DNA of 64,000 nt from Tuwongella immobilis (GTDB lineage: Bacteria; Planctomycetota; Planctomycetia; Gemmatales; Gemmataceae). Shown here in pieces: positions 52,956 through 61,299 of the stretch (the first letter of the stretch is position 1; each line of letters begins with the position of its first letter). The stretch covers positions 1,774,920 through 1,838,919 of the forward strand of contig NZ_LR593887.1 in assembly GCF_901538355.1 (NCBI RefSeq). Direction: 5' to 3'. Position numbers and translations under genes: made by a program. Under the pieces are notes generated by a model. That model was given only the letters and a program-made list of their open reading frames with translations, ran no database searches and was not told where the DNA came from.

Positions 52956-53330
52956 ATGAGCACCAAGCCAACCGATGAGTCAGAAGCCTTTCAAGTGCGG
53001 CGTGTGGGTGACATTGGCATTGTCACCCCGCTGGGCGATTTTGAGGAGATTCCACCCAATCTTCTCGAGCCCGCCACTTCGATGATTATGGGATCGTTGA
53101 ACGATGTCACCCATGTGGTGTTCAACGTGGCCAATATGCGCTACTTGCCTTCCGATTTCCTGGCACTACTCATCAAGTGCCAAAAGCGCGTTCGAGGCCG
53201 CGGCGGCGAATTGGCGCTCTGCCACGTCACCCCCGTGCATCGAGAATTATTGCGATTGACCAACCTGGACACCCTGTGGGCGTTATACGATACCCTGGAC
53301 GAGGCCATTTCGGCCTTGGACGGGGATTGA
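52956..53330 (+). CDS. STAS-domain anti-sigma factor antagonist
   Basis: A 124-residue STAS protein. The fold is seen as GDIGIVTPLGDF, VTHVVFNVANMRYLPSDFLALL and GELALCHVTP. In SpoIIAA-type antagonists the phosphorylated Ser sits in the DSSG segment; here the same place reads YLPSDFL, so a Ser is kept but the context differs. It may regulate an anti-sigma factor kinase or part of a stressosome-like system; no partner gene is nearby. Ribosome site GGAGG precedes the ATG; an upstream in-frame ATG (six codons) is less likely. LOG gene follows after 31 bases. Confidence 0.85.
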   Translation: MSTKPTDESEAFQVRRVGDIGIVTPLGDFEEIPPNLLEPATSMIMGSLNDVTHVVFNVANMRYLPSDFLALLIKCQKRVRGRGGELALCHVTPVHRELLRLTNLDTLWALYDTLDEAISALDGD

Positions 53331-53361
53331 TCCACCCACCTATGATCGGGAGCTGTGACCC

Positions 53362-54411
53362 ATGAAACCGCATCCAGCCGGCGATGAGAAGAACCCCATT
53401 CTGGACCCCGAGCCAGAATCGGCGAATGCCCCGCTGGATCCGCACGCTCCCGATGATATTTCCGACCTTGTCGCCGAAATGCACCAGATTGTCGACAAAT
53501 TGGTGCGTGATCACGCCTCGCGCGGCGATGTCAAATTACTCCGGACCGCACTGGCCGAGTTACGCTACAGTTTCAAGGTGTTTGCCGGGCTAAAATCCGA
53601 GCGAAAAGTCTCGATTTTCGGTTCCGCCCGAACCCGCCCCGAAGCCGTCAGCTACCAACAAGCCCTCGAATTCGGCCGCAAAATCAGCGAGCAAAACTAC
53701 CTCGTCATCACCGGAGCCGCCAGCGGCATCATGGAAGCGGGCCACCGCGGAGCCGGGCGAGACAACAGCATTGGCTTGAATATCATGCTGCCGTTCGAGC
53801 AACGCTCCAACGACATCATCCACGGCGACCCCAAGCTGATGCACCTGAAATACTTCTTCACTCGAAAATTATTATTCATGAAAGAGTCCGACGCCGTCGT
53901 CCTCTTTCCCGGCGGATTCGGGACGCACGACGAAGGCTTTGAAGTGCTGACGCTCGTGCAGACGGGAAAAAGTCAGCTCGTGCCGATCGTCCTCGTCGAG
54001 GAACCCGGCGGCTCCTATTGGCAGCGCTGGCGTGATCTCGTCGAAGACGAAATGCTCACCGATGGCATGATTTCGCCCATGGATAAGGCGCTCTACAAAA
54101 TCACCGAATCGGTCGATGAGGCGGTCGAAGAAGTCACCAATTTCTACCGTGTCTATCACAGCATGCGCTACATCCGCAAGGACTTAGTGCTTCGCTTGCA
54201 ACGCCCAATCAGCGATGCGACGCTCGAACGCATCCGCCGCGAATTTCAAGACATTGTCGCCGGCGGCACCTTCGAACTCGTCCCCGCTCACCCCAGCGAA
54301 GCCAACGAACCCGCCCTGCGTGACCTGCCTCGGCTGCGGTTCCGGTTCGATCGGCATGCCCACGGCCGCCTACGCATGCTCATCGATGTGCTCAACCAAG
54401 ATGGCCGCTGA
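53362..54411 (+). CDS. LOG family protein (possible lysine decarboxylase fold)
   Basis: A 349-residue protein with a LOG-type Rossmann core (about 90-260). The signature PGGFGTHDE lies near residue 182, with GSARTRPEA and TGAASGIMEAGHRG before it. The N-terminal ~80 residues contain a helical part after a disordered start; the C-terminal ~85 residues are an extra helical part. The core family cleaves nucleotide monophosphates to free bases, as in cytokinin activation, but longer two-domain members are not characterised. Same strand as the STAS gene, 31 bases after it. Confidence 0.9.
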   Translation: MKPHPAGDEKNPILDPEPESANAPLDPHAPDDISDLVAEMHQIVDKLVRDHASRGDVKLLRTALAELRYSFKVFAGLKSERKVSIFGSARTRPEAVSYQQALEFGRKISEQNYLVITGAASGIMEAGHRGAGRDNSIGLNIMLPFEQRSNDIIHGDPKLMHLKYFFTRKLLFMKESDAVVLFPGGFGTHDEGFEVLTLVQTGKSQLVPIVLVEEPGGSYWQRWRDLVEDEMLTDGMISPMDKALYKITESVDEAVEEVTNFYRVYHSMRYIRKDLVLRLQRPISDATLERIRREFQDIVAGGTFELVPAHPSEANEPALRDLPRLRFRFDRHAHGRLRMLIDVLNQDGR

Positions 54412-54618
54412 CCCTTCTGCCCACGATTCGATCGCCGATCGGAAATTACCCGCCGGATTCGCTCGCTCGCAACCCGCGACCGCGAGCGGACTTCCGGCGT
54501 GTGTCCATTCCTGATCACCCACGATTTTTCGTCTTCCAGTGGTGAAATCTTGACTACTACCCATGCGATCGAGTAAAGTAATTGAAACGATTGTGCGGGA
54601 GAGGTGAAGGAACATCAC
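54412..54618. promoter_or_regulatory. Gap before the JAMM-E2-E1 operon, likely promoter region
   Basis: 207 bases of non-coding sequence between the LOG gene and the JAMM peptidase gene. The inverted pair gatcggaaa / cgatcg around 54425-54445 is weak. I could not identify a confident -35/-10 pair, but transcription of the operon must begin here or within the LOG gene. Confidence 0.3.
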
Positions 54619-55680
54619 GTGGCAGGTTCCGGGAATCGCTGGCCAAATATTCGGGCATGGATGGATGCCATCGTGCGCGGTTGGCACCGACTTCGTTCCA
54701 ACGAGCGAAATCGGCCGCTTCCGCCGGAGCCAATGCTCACCTCAGCGGACTCCGCGCCGGCTCCACCTGCCGAGATCGCGCCCGCTTCTGCCGATGCCAA
54801 AGGCGATTCCCGTCCGAAATCGTCTGAACTTCGGCGGTTAACCCGGGTGGAACTCACGTTCCAAGTCGTTGATTTGCTGTTTCGCGAGTATCAATCGCAT
54901 CGGGAAAGTCGTCGCGGCAACGAGGAACTTGGCTGGCTGCTGCTCGGCGAGCGCGGCGAGGATTGGGCGCGGGTCACCGCAACACTCCCCGCCGGTGAGT
55001 ACCGCGAGGCCAGTGCCGTGCATATTCGCATGAACGCAGATGGGCAGGTGCTGGGGCATCGGATTCTGTCCCAATCGGTCCCGAATCTGACGCTCCTGGG
55101 CATCGCACACACCCATCCCGGCAGTTTGCGGGTGCCCAGCGGCGGTGACTATGCTGGGGATTCCGTTTGGGTGCGTCGGCTGGTTGGTCAAGAAGGAATT
55201 TTCGCCATCGGCACCGCAGATGGGAAATCCGATCCGCGACCAGACGAATTCCCAGATGGGGATGCCGAACGACCGGGCGATGCCGACATTCGCTGGCACT
55301 GGTACAAATTGGCTCACGGCGATGCCCACTATTCGGATCTCCCCATCACGATTGTCGATGGGAATGATGCCGCCGCGCATCTCCGACCCGTTTGGCCCAT
55401 TATCGAACGCTATGCCGTCCGTTTGGATCGGCTCGCTCGGCAACTATCCCGAGTGCGATTTGAAATTCCCGAAATCGATGAATCTTCGGAGCAGACGCCG
55501 CTTTTGAAAGTGGAGGTCACACTCCCGGAGCGAAATTCGTATCTTTGGGTCGTGATGGATGGCCAAAACATCCAATATTTTTGGGTCCGAGATGGGAAGA
55601 TTCTGCAGCCCAATCTCGAAGAACCCGCCCCCGATTGTGGGGTGTACCGTATGCTCGCGGAACTGGCGAACCGACCCTGA
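54619..55680 (+). CDS. JAMM/JAB (MPN) isopeptidase-like protein
   Basis: 353 residues, first gene of the operon. The N-terminal ~70 residues are Pro/Ala-rich. The JAMM domain (about 75-235) has a complete zinc signature: E102 in EELGWLLLG, then HTHP with H164 and H166, S174 and D177 (HxH-x7-SxxD). It should therefore be an active metallo-isopeptidase that removes or matures a ubiquitin-like modifier. A C-terminal ~110-residue beta-rich domain of unknown type follows. The start (GTG with AAGGA eight bases upstream) is preferred; another GTG lies five codons earlier. With the E2- and E1-like genes downstream it fits a deconjugating role, as BilD or Cap3 in other systems. Confidence 0.88.
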   Translation: MAGSGNRWPNIRAWMDAIVRGWHRLRSNERNRPLPPEPMLTSADSAPAPPAEIAPASADAKGDSRPKSSELRRLTRVELTFQVVDLLFREYQSHRESRRGNEELGWLLLGERGEDWARVTATLPAGEYREASAVHIRMNADGQVLGHRILSQSVPNLTLLGIAHTHPGSLRVPSGGDYAGDSVWVRRLVGQEGIFAIGTADGKSDPRPDEFPDGDAERPGDADIRWHWYKLAHGDAHYSDLPITIVDGNDAAAHLRPVWPIIERYAVRLDRLARQLSRVRFEIPEIDESSEQTPLLKVEVTLPERNSYLWVVMDGQNIQYFWVRDGKILQPNLEEPAPDCGVYRMLAELANRP

Positions 55681-55743
55681 ACCGCGATCATCGTTTGCGT
55701 GTCGAGATTAGGACTCCCACACGGAATTTTCGGAGAAACCGTC

Positions 55744-55926
55744 ATGGATTTTCGACCCCTCAACGATACCGAACGGGAACGACTGATGACCGCACTGCGC
55801 GGCAATGCCGAAAAGGGCCAAGCCGTTCTCGTCGATCCCAAGGACACCAGCTTCGCTGGCACCAGCGATGAAGTCCCCGAAGATGACGTCATCAACGCCA
55901 TCCGCTCCGTTCCCAGCCACTACTGA
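55744..55926 (+). CDS. Unknown 60-residue protein of the JAMM-E2-E1 operon
   Basis: A small acidic protein with GGAG eight bases before its ATG, between the JAMM and E2 genes. It begins MDFRPLNDTERERLMTALRG and ends SVPSHY. I do not see a beta-grasp pattern or the terminal Gly-Gly of a ubiquitin-like modifier; the sequence looks mostly helical at the N-terminus and loop-rich later. It could be an atypical modifier, a substrate, or an adaptor for the E2. A 117-base gap without a ribosome site for other frames separates it from the E2 gene. Confidence 0.7.
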   Translation: MDFRPLNDTERERLMTALRGNAEKGQAVLVDPKDTSFAGTSDEVPEDDVINAIRSVPSHY

Positions 55927-56043
55927 TCCGTCGGCGAATCGCTGTCGGAAGGCTTGCATCGCTCTGGTCAATGTTTCGATCGCCGAATCATTGACCAGAT
56001 GCGGTCCATTCATCGATTGATTGGCACCCCGCGAGGACTCCCC

Positions 56044-56472
56044 ATGTCGTTGCTGACCAGCGAAGAGGGCAAGCGACGATTGCTGACCGTCGAACTCCCG
56101 GCAATCGAACGCTATAACGAAGGCCGTGATGAATCGTTCCGAATCGTGTTGGCGAAGCAACGCGACGGTAGCCTTGCGCTCCGCTATCGGCTCAAGCCGG
56201 CCCACAATGTCTACGAGTTGGAGACGATTCTCCCCGCGACCTATCCGAGTACACCACCGGAGACCCGGGTGGTCAGCAAACTCAAGCCCTGTCCGCATCT
56301 CCTTTCGCAGCAACGACTTTGCCTTTGGAAGCAAGGTTCCACACGGGCCGCCAGTCGCTGGGATGCGTCAAAATTCACCAGCGTGTTTGCCGTTCAAGCG
56401 GCCTGGCGATGGTTAGCGTGCTACGAAGTGTGGTACAGTAGCGGAACTTGGCCCTTGCCCGAAGCGATTTGA
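56044..56472 (+). CDS. E2-like ubiquitin-conjugating enzyme
   Basis: 142 residues with the UBC fold of bacterial E2-like proteins. Seen features: an N-terminal helix (EEGKRRLLTVELPAIERYNE), the strand series, YPSTPPETR (equivalent to the YPxxPP of E2s) and CPHLLSQQRLCLW, in which C93 corresponds to the thioester Cys and the PH pair to the HPN motif. A C-terminal helix with Trp-rich AWRWL follows. The Cys83/H85/C93 arrangement resembles the E2 of bacterial conjugation and CBASS systems. The start has GAGG eight bases upstream; an upstream ATG 30 codons earlier has weak support. The E1-like gene begins 26 bases downstream. Confidence 0.85.
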   Translation: MSLLTSEEGKRRLLTVELPAIERYNEGRDESFRIVLAKQRDGSLALRYRLKPAHNVYELETILPATYPSTPPETRVVSKLKPCPHLLSQQRLCLWKQGSTRAASRWDASKFTSVFAVQAAWRWLACYEVWYSSGTWPLPEAI

Positions 56473-56498
56473 ACTTCCCCTATGTTGAGATTCGCATC

Positions 56499-57320
56499 AT
56501 GGCGCATTTGTTTCAGGTTGGGGCCGGTTCGGGCGGCATGGTCGTTCTCGATTTGCTCTGCCGCGATCCGCGGATCACCACCATCACGCTCGTCGAACCT
56601 GACATCTACAAACCGCACAATGCGGCCCGACATTATTTTCCCGCTTCCGCTGCGGGGCAGTTGAAGGTCGATCTCGTCACCCCCTGGATTCGCGATCGAC
56701 GGCCAGATATTCATCTGCAGATTCTGCCAACCGATTTGCTCGATCCGCAACATCAAGCCACCTATCAAGATGCGATCGCAGCGTGTGATTTGGGCATCTG
56801 TGCGGTCGATGTCGAACCCGCGAAATATCGCTTCGATGCGCTGTTCCGACAAGCCGGGAAGCCCTGGACGATGGGCGAGGTGCTTTCGGGTGGCATCGGC
56901 GGGTGGGTGCATCGCTTTTCGCCGGGCCAAGCCTGCTACGGCTGTGTGGCGAGCCACCTGCAACGCAACGTGCGTGAAGATGCCAGCCCGCCGCCGGATT
57001 ATTCCAATCCCGATGCCGTGATTGCGGAAACCACGATCCCTGCAAGTGTTGCGTCGATTCACTCCATCGCCAGCTTGCACGCCAATGTCTCATCGCAATT
57101 GCTTCCGGATGGCGGTGATGCAGGTGATGATTGGACCAGTATTTTGTTGACGCTCCAATCGGTTCCGAATGTCTTTCGGGAAGCCTATCGGACCTATCGA
57201 TTTTCGATTGCTCGTCGAGCCGATTGTTTGATTTGCGGTGAGTCGCAAACCAATACGCTGTCGGGAGATGCGCTTGATTCGGCATTGGATGCCGCGCTCA
57301 ATCGATTGGGGGCGGACTAA
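56499..57320 (+). CDS. E1-like (ThiF/MoeB family) adenylyltransferase
   Basis: 273 residues. The ATP-binding Rossmann start is VGAGSGGM (G8-G13), followed by LVEPDIYKPHNAARH, with the Asp, Asn and Arg typical of E1/ThiF enzymes. A treble-clef-type zinc pair is present: C146 and C149 (CYGC) with C243 and C246 (CLICG). It should activate the C-terminus of a small protein as an acyl-adenylate. It is a minimal E1 without an added rhodanese or UFD domain; the E1 thioester Cys is not obvious. The reading frame extends upstream into the E2 gene but the ATG used opens the Rossmann fold. It is separated by three bases from the following gene. Confidence 0.88.
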   Translation: MAHLFQVGAGSGGMVVLDLLCRDPRITTITLVEPDIYKPHNAARHYFPASAAGQLKVDLVTPWIRDRRPDIHLQILPTDLLDPQHQATYQDAIAACDLGICAVDVEPAKYRFDALFRQAGKPWTMGEVLSGGIGGWVHRFSPGQACYGCVASHLQRNVREDASPPPDYSNPDAVIAETTIPASVASIHSIASLHANVSSQLLPDGGDAGDDWTSILLTLQSVPNVFREAYRTYRFSIARRADCLICGESQTNTLSGDALDSALDAALNRLGAD

Positions 57321-57323
57321 TCC

Positions 57324-58505
57324 ATGGCATACGATCCGAACGAGTCGAGGAGTGTCCCTCGTGACCCCTTCCATCGCAGTTATGAGAAGGGTGGTTTGAT
57401 TCTGCAGAATTCGCAAATTCCCTGGAATGCCGAGGCGGTCCAGATTGAGACGCTGCTGAATTTGCCAGCGAATGCGCGAAATCGCAGCGATTATCGGTTG
57501 GAATTTCCCGGATTCGAGCCAATTGTCGCGGAGAGTCTCACCGCTCAACCGAACGGAAATTTCCATCGGTTGAACTTTCGGATTCCGTTTTGTCCGCCCC
57601 GATCGTTGGTGGGGCAGATGTGCTGGGGCGAAATGACGCTCGCACCCGTGTCATTAGATATCCTCACCGAGGCGGAGTGTGCCCGTGGGGTGTCGCTGGC
57701 GTTGCCGACGATTTATGTGCAACTCGGCAATCGTGTCGTTGCAGCGCAAACGGTTGTGGCATCGCAACTTCGGCAACTTTCGGTCGCGGCCGTATTGCGA
57801 TCGTCATTCGTGCAATTGGCGGCTCTCGGCGAATCGTCGCTGGCCGTGGAGCTGGTCAATCAAGTGGGTGAGGTGGCGGAGCGTGTGCCGGTGACCTTGT
57901 CGGCTTCGCAGCGGCGGACCCGCGAAGCCCTGATTCACGCGATTTTTCGCCGCAAGCCGTCCGGAACCGGGGATTGGCAAGTGCGGTGGGTGCTCGGCGA
58001 GCGCATTCTCGATTCGCTGCGGCTGCAAACAGTGACTCGCACCACGTTCGAGCGATCGTTGCGCGTGAGCGATACCCGATTTGTGTTGTGCAACGGGGAC
58101 GACGTTCGATTGGAGCGTGAGGTGCAAAATCGCACCGCCCAGCGAATCGGCCCATGCTTTGTGGTTAGTTCCGAACTCGCTGGAGTGGCAGGATTTGCGA
58201 CGCTGCGCGTTCAGGCACAGGTCCATGGAACGCATCAGCCGCCGGTGATGGATTCCAGCGAACTGCTCATCACCGATGGCCGCACCGTGTTTGCACCTGG
58301 CACCTGCGATGCGGCGGATTTTGCTCAGATTCTCGCGTTTGAATTGGTGTTGGGGCGACGAGTGGTCGGAACCTTGCCGGTCTCGCCGTTCCGTGAGGCG
58401 CGTTTCAACTCCGAAGGCGGCTTCACGGCCCCGCCGAATTTCCGGTGGAATGCCACGGCTCAGTCGGCCTTGGACGAGCGACTGAACCGATTGCTTGATA
58501 ATTAG
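57324..58505 (+). CDS. Unknown 393-residue beta-rich protein of the JAMM-E2-E1 operon
   Basis: Family not recognised. Its ATG follows the E1 stop by three bases, so it belongs to the operon. The sequence has a regular alternation of hydrophobic strands (for example LRLQTVTRTTFERSLRVSD, RFVLCNGDDVRLE) that suggests several Ig-like or beta-grasp-like domains. There is no signal peptide, membrane segment, nucleotide motif or terminal Gly-Gly. It could be the substrate, a binding protein for the modifier, or a protein holding an embedded ubiquitin-like domain. Confidence 0.75.
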   Translation: MAYDPNESRSVPRDPFHRSYEKGGLILQNSQIPWNAEAVQIETLLNLPANARNRSDYRLEFPGFEPIVAESLTAQPNGNFHRLNFRIPFCPPRSLVGQMCWGEMTLAPVSLDILTEAECARGVSLALPTIYVQLGNRVVAAQTVVASQLRQLSVAAVLRSSFVQLAALGESSLAVELVNQVGEVAERVPVTLSASQRRTREALIHAIFRRKPSGTGDWQVRWVLGERILDSLRLQTVTRTTFERSLRVSDTRFVLCNGDDVRLEREVQNRTAQRIGPCFVVSSELAGVAGFATLRVQAQVHGTHQPPVMDSSELLITDGRTVFAPGTCDAADFAQILAFELVLGRRVVGTLPVSPFREARFNSEGGFTAPPNFRWNATAQSALDERLNRLLDN

Positions 58506-58518
58506 GGGATGCGGGCAA

Positions 58519-59244
58519 TTATCGCCGGAACGGATCGTCGCTAAACGACCGCGGTCCATTCAGTTGCTGATAAATCATGTAGTTTTGGTAGCCCAACAGC
58601 CCGAACATCACCCCCGTGAACAGGGGATCGACCGGAATCCAATTGAGCTGATTGGCAAAGAAGCAATACATCACCACAATGCCGCAAGTCACCATGGAGA
58701 CTTGGGTTGCGAGTCGTAACCCGGTGTATTCCGACCGTGAGACGGCATTGCGCACCACTTGCCCACCATCCAATGGGAAAACTGGCAGCAGGTTGAGAAT
58801 ATTCCAATACAGATTGACTTGGTAAAGAAAGACGTATGCGAACACCGTCATTCGGCTGGTTTCCGCCCAATGGAACAAGGCGTCTGAACCGACAACGATT
58901 CCGAAGAGCGACAAGCCGGCGAACGGCCCAGCCAACGATATGAGAATGCGCTCCATTCGGGTGCGACCACCCGTGCCGGAGATGGCGACTCCGCCGAATC
59001 CGGTCAGGACGATCCGTGGAATGCCACCGAAGCGGCGCATCATGAAGGCGTGGCCAAGTTCATGCACCAGGACCGAGACAAACGCCACAAGTACAAATAG
59101 CAAAAGGACTTCGAATCCAAATTGGAGCGACCGTCCACCGAGCATGGCCATGATGAGCCAGAACCATGGATTGACGCGGATGGGAAATCCGAACATCCGC
59201 CATTCGAGGTCATATGGGGTTCGGCTGGGTTCGAGTGAGATCAC
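58519..59244 (-). CDS. Site-2-type (M50) intramembrane metalloprotease
   Basis: 241 residues with about six hydrophobic segments. The zinc motif HELGH lies near residue 60-64 (VLVHELGHAFMMRRFGG), and the third ligand in LDGGQVV near 156. This is the SREBP-S2P/SpoIVFB-like peptidase family, without PDZ or CBS domains. The start taken is a GTG (SLEPSRTPYD) with AAGGA eight bases upstream; earlier in-frame ATG codons at 59262 and 59274 are also possible. Converges with the JAMM operon end and diverges from argS. Substrate, perhaps an anti-sigma factor, unknown. Confidence 0.87.
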   Translation of the reverse strand: MISLEPSRTPYDLEWRMFGFPIRVNPWFWLIMAMLGGRSLQFGFEVLLLFVLVAFVSVLVHELGHAFMMRRFGGIPRIVLTGFGGVAISGTGGRTRMERILISLAGPFAGLSLFGIVVGSDALFHWAETSRMTVFAYVFLYQVNLYWNILNLLPVFPLDGGQVVRNAVSRSEYTGLRLATQVSMVTCGIVVMYCFFANQLNWIPVDPLFTGVMFGLLGYQNYMIYQQLNGPRSFSDDPFRR

Positions 59245-59410
59245 GTCGGATTTCCTTATCATGCAGAGGCTCATCCGAGTGCGATTGCGTCGTGCCCATC
59301 GGATTTGCCGAGAAGTCGGTTGGCTTGGTAGACGAACCTGGAGGAATTGTACAATATCCATGGATGAGCGGGTATGACTGGTGAGCCGATCGAAGTGATT
59401 TGAGGCGAGT

Positions 59411-61216
59411 ATGACGCTGTTGCAGCAGATCCGAGCTGTTTGGGACCCATTCTTGGACGATGAGATGGTCCGAATGATTCGTCCGAGTAGTGATCCAAAA
59501 TATGGTGACTATCAGGCGAATTTTGCTATGTCGATGGCCAAGCAGCTTGGCAAGGCACCGCGTGATCTTGCCTCCGAGTTGGTGATCAAAGTCCCAACTG
59601 GCCCTGAGCTGATGTTCGAGAAACTCGAAGTGGCGGGTGGTGGCTTCATCAATATGACGTTGTCTGCGTCATTCCTTCAATCGGCTTTGCGGGCGATGTC
59701 GGCCGATGCCCAACTGGGAATCTCCCCGCCGGAAAAGCCGCTGACTGTGGTGATCGATTATTCCGGGCCGAATGTTGCGAAACCCTTGCATGTTGGGCAC
59801 TTACGTTCAACGATTATCGGCGAAGCCTTGTCGCGGATCTATCGATTTTTGGGGCATACCGTCATCGGGGATAACCACCTGGGCGACTGGGGGACCCAGT
59901 TTGGGATTCTCTTATACGGATACAAGCATTTTCTGGATGCCGAAGCGTATCAAGCCGATCCGGTCCGCGAGTTGGCCCGGCTGTATGTCCATGTCCGCTC
60001 GTTGTTTGTGAAAAAAGACGAGGATTCCGAGGATGATGGTCCCGTGGCCGATCCGGTTGCGGAGGCGTGCCGATTCGAGACGGCGAAACTGCACGAGGGC
60101 GATCCGGAAAATCGCGCGTTGTGGCAACAATTTATGCCACATTGTTTGAAGGAAATCCACGACATCTATGAACGGCTCGATGTCCATTTTGATACCGAGC
60201 ATGGCGAGAGCTACTATCAGCCGCAACTGGCGTCTGTTGTTGAGGATATGCTCGCCAAGGGGATTGCGAAGGAGAGCCAAGGGGCGGTGGTCATCCCCAA
60301 TGCGAAAGGGGTGATTCCACAGTCGGACGAGGAGCGGAAAACCGAGGAGCCGCCCGCGCTGGTGCGAAAACGCGATGGGGCGTTCACGTATACCACCACC
60401 GACTTGGCGACCATCCGCTATCGTGCAGACAATTATCAGCCCGATCGGTTGTTATATGTAGTCGACTTTCGCCAGGAGTTACATTTCCGCACCTTGTTCG
60501 CGCAGGCGGCCCGATGGGGGTACGGCCATATCGATATGCGCCACTTGAAGTTCGGTTCCGTCCTGGGAAAAGACGGGAAGCCGATTTCAACGCGAAAAGG
60601 AGGTGGCTTTGAATTGGGCGACCTTCTGGATGAGGCCGTGCGGATGGGGGCTTCTAAGTACGCTCAGACTCGCAAGGAACGGTTGGAACGTGGAGAGGAT
60701 GTCCCTGAAATGTCGCCCGAGCAACAGCGCGACATTGCCGAGGTGGTGGGTGTGGGGGCAGTCAAATATGCGGACCTGAGTTCGAATCGAGAATCGAACT
60801 ATGTCTTCGATTTTGATAAAATGCTCGCAACCGAAGGCAACACATCGACTTACATGCAATATGCGTATGTGCGATGTCGGGGGATTTTCCGCAAGGGGGG
60901 AATCGATGCGGATGCGCTGCGCGCCAGTCAACCGACGATGATCATCGGCACGGCCGCGGAAAAGGCGTTGGCGCTGCAGCTGCTGCGGTTTGGCGATGCC
61001 CTTCAAGCGGCGGCTAGCGGTGCGGTGCCGCATCTGATTTCCGCATATCTGTGGGATCTGGCAAAGTCGTATAGCACGTTCTTTGTCAACTGCCCGGTGC
61101 TGAAAGCGGAAACCGAAGAATTGCGGGATAGTCGCTTGATTCTTTGTGATCTCACCGCACGGGTGATTCAAAAGAGTCTGCATCTTCTCGGAATTCGCAC
61201 CGTCGAAATGATGTAA
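59411..61216 (+). CDS. argS: Arginyl-tRNA synthetase
   Basis: A 601-residue class I synthetase that charges tRNA-Arg. HIGH appears as HVGHLRS near residue 126-129 (NVAKPLHVGHLRSTIIGEAL), preceded by the N-terminal Add1-type tRNA-binding domain. GDWGTQFGILLYG and VLGKDGKPISTRKGGG (in place of KMSK) are typical of bacterial ArgS. The C-terminal helical domain with NTSTYMQYAYVR ends the protein. The start has GAGG close to the ATG. A perfect 13-base hairpin follows at 61251. Confidence 0.97.
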   Translation: MTLLQQIRAVWDPFLDDEMVRMIRPSSDPKYGDYQANFAMSMAKQLGKAPRDLASELVIKVPTGPELMFEKLEVAGGGFINMTLSASFLQSALRAMSADAQLGISPPEKPLTVVIDYSGPNVAKPLHVGHLRSTIIGEALSRIYRFLGHTVIGDNHLGDWGTQFGILLYGYKHFLDAEAYQADPVRELARLYVHVRSLFVKKDEDSEDDGPVADPVAEACRFETAKLHEGDPENRALWQQFMPHCLKEIHDIYERLDVHFDTEHGESYYQPQLASVVEDMLAKGIAKESQGAVVIPNAKGVIPQSDEERKTEEPPALVRKRDGAFTYTTTDLATIRYRADNYQPDRLLYVVDFRQELHFRTLFAQAARWGYGHIDMRHLKFGSVLGKDGKPISTRKGGGFELGDLLDEAVRMGASKYAQTRKERLERGEDVPEMSPEQQRDIAEVVGVGAVKYADLSSNRESNYVFDFDKMLATEGNTSTYMQYAYVRCRGIFRKGGIDADALRASQPTMIIGTAAEKALALQLLRFGDALQAAASGAVPHLISAYLWDLAKSYSTFFVNCPVLKAETEELRDSRLILCDLTARVIQKSLHLLGIRTVEMM

Positions 61217-61250
61217 CCACAGATTTGGGAAGTGGTTGCGATCGATGATG

Positions 61251-61297
61251 CTCGCCGGATTATTGCTGTCGATGGCGATAATCCGGCGAGTTCGTTT
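61251..61297 (+). terminator. Hairpin terminator between argS and the beta-helix gene
   Basis: Perfect 13-base arms (61251-61263 and 61278-61290) in the gap between convergent genes, followed on the plus strand by TTCGTTT. The T run is short, but stem stability and position support a terminator, possibly in both directions. Confidence 0.75.
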
Positions 61298-61299
61298 GG

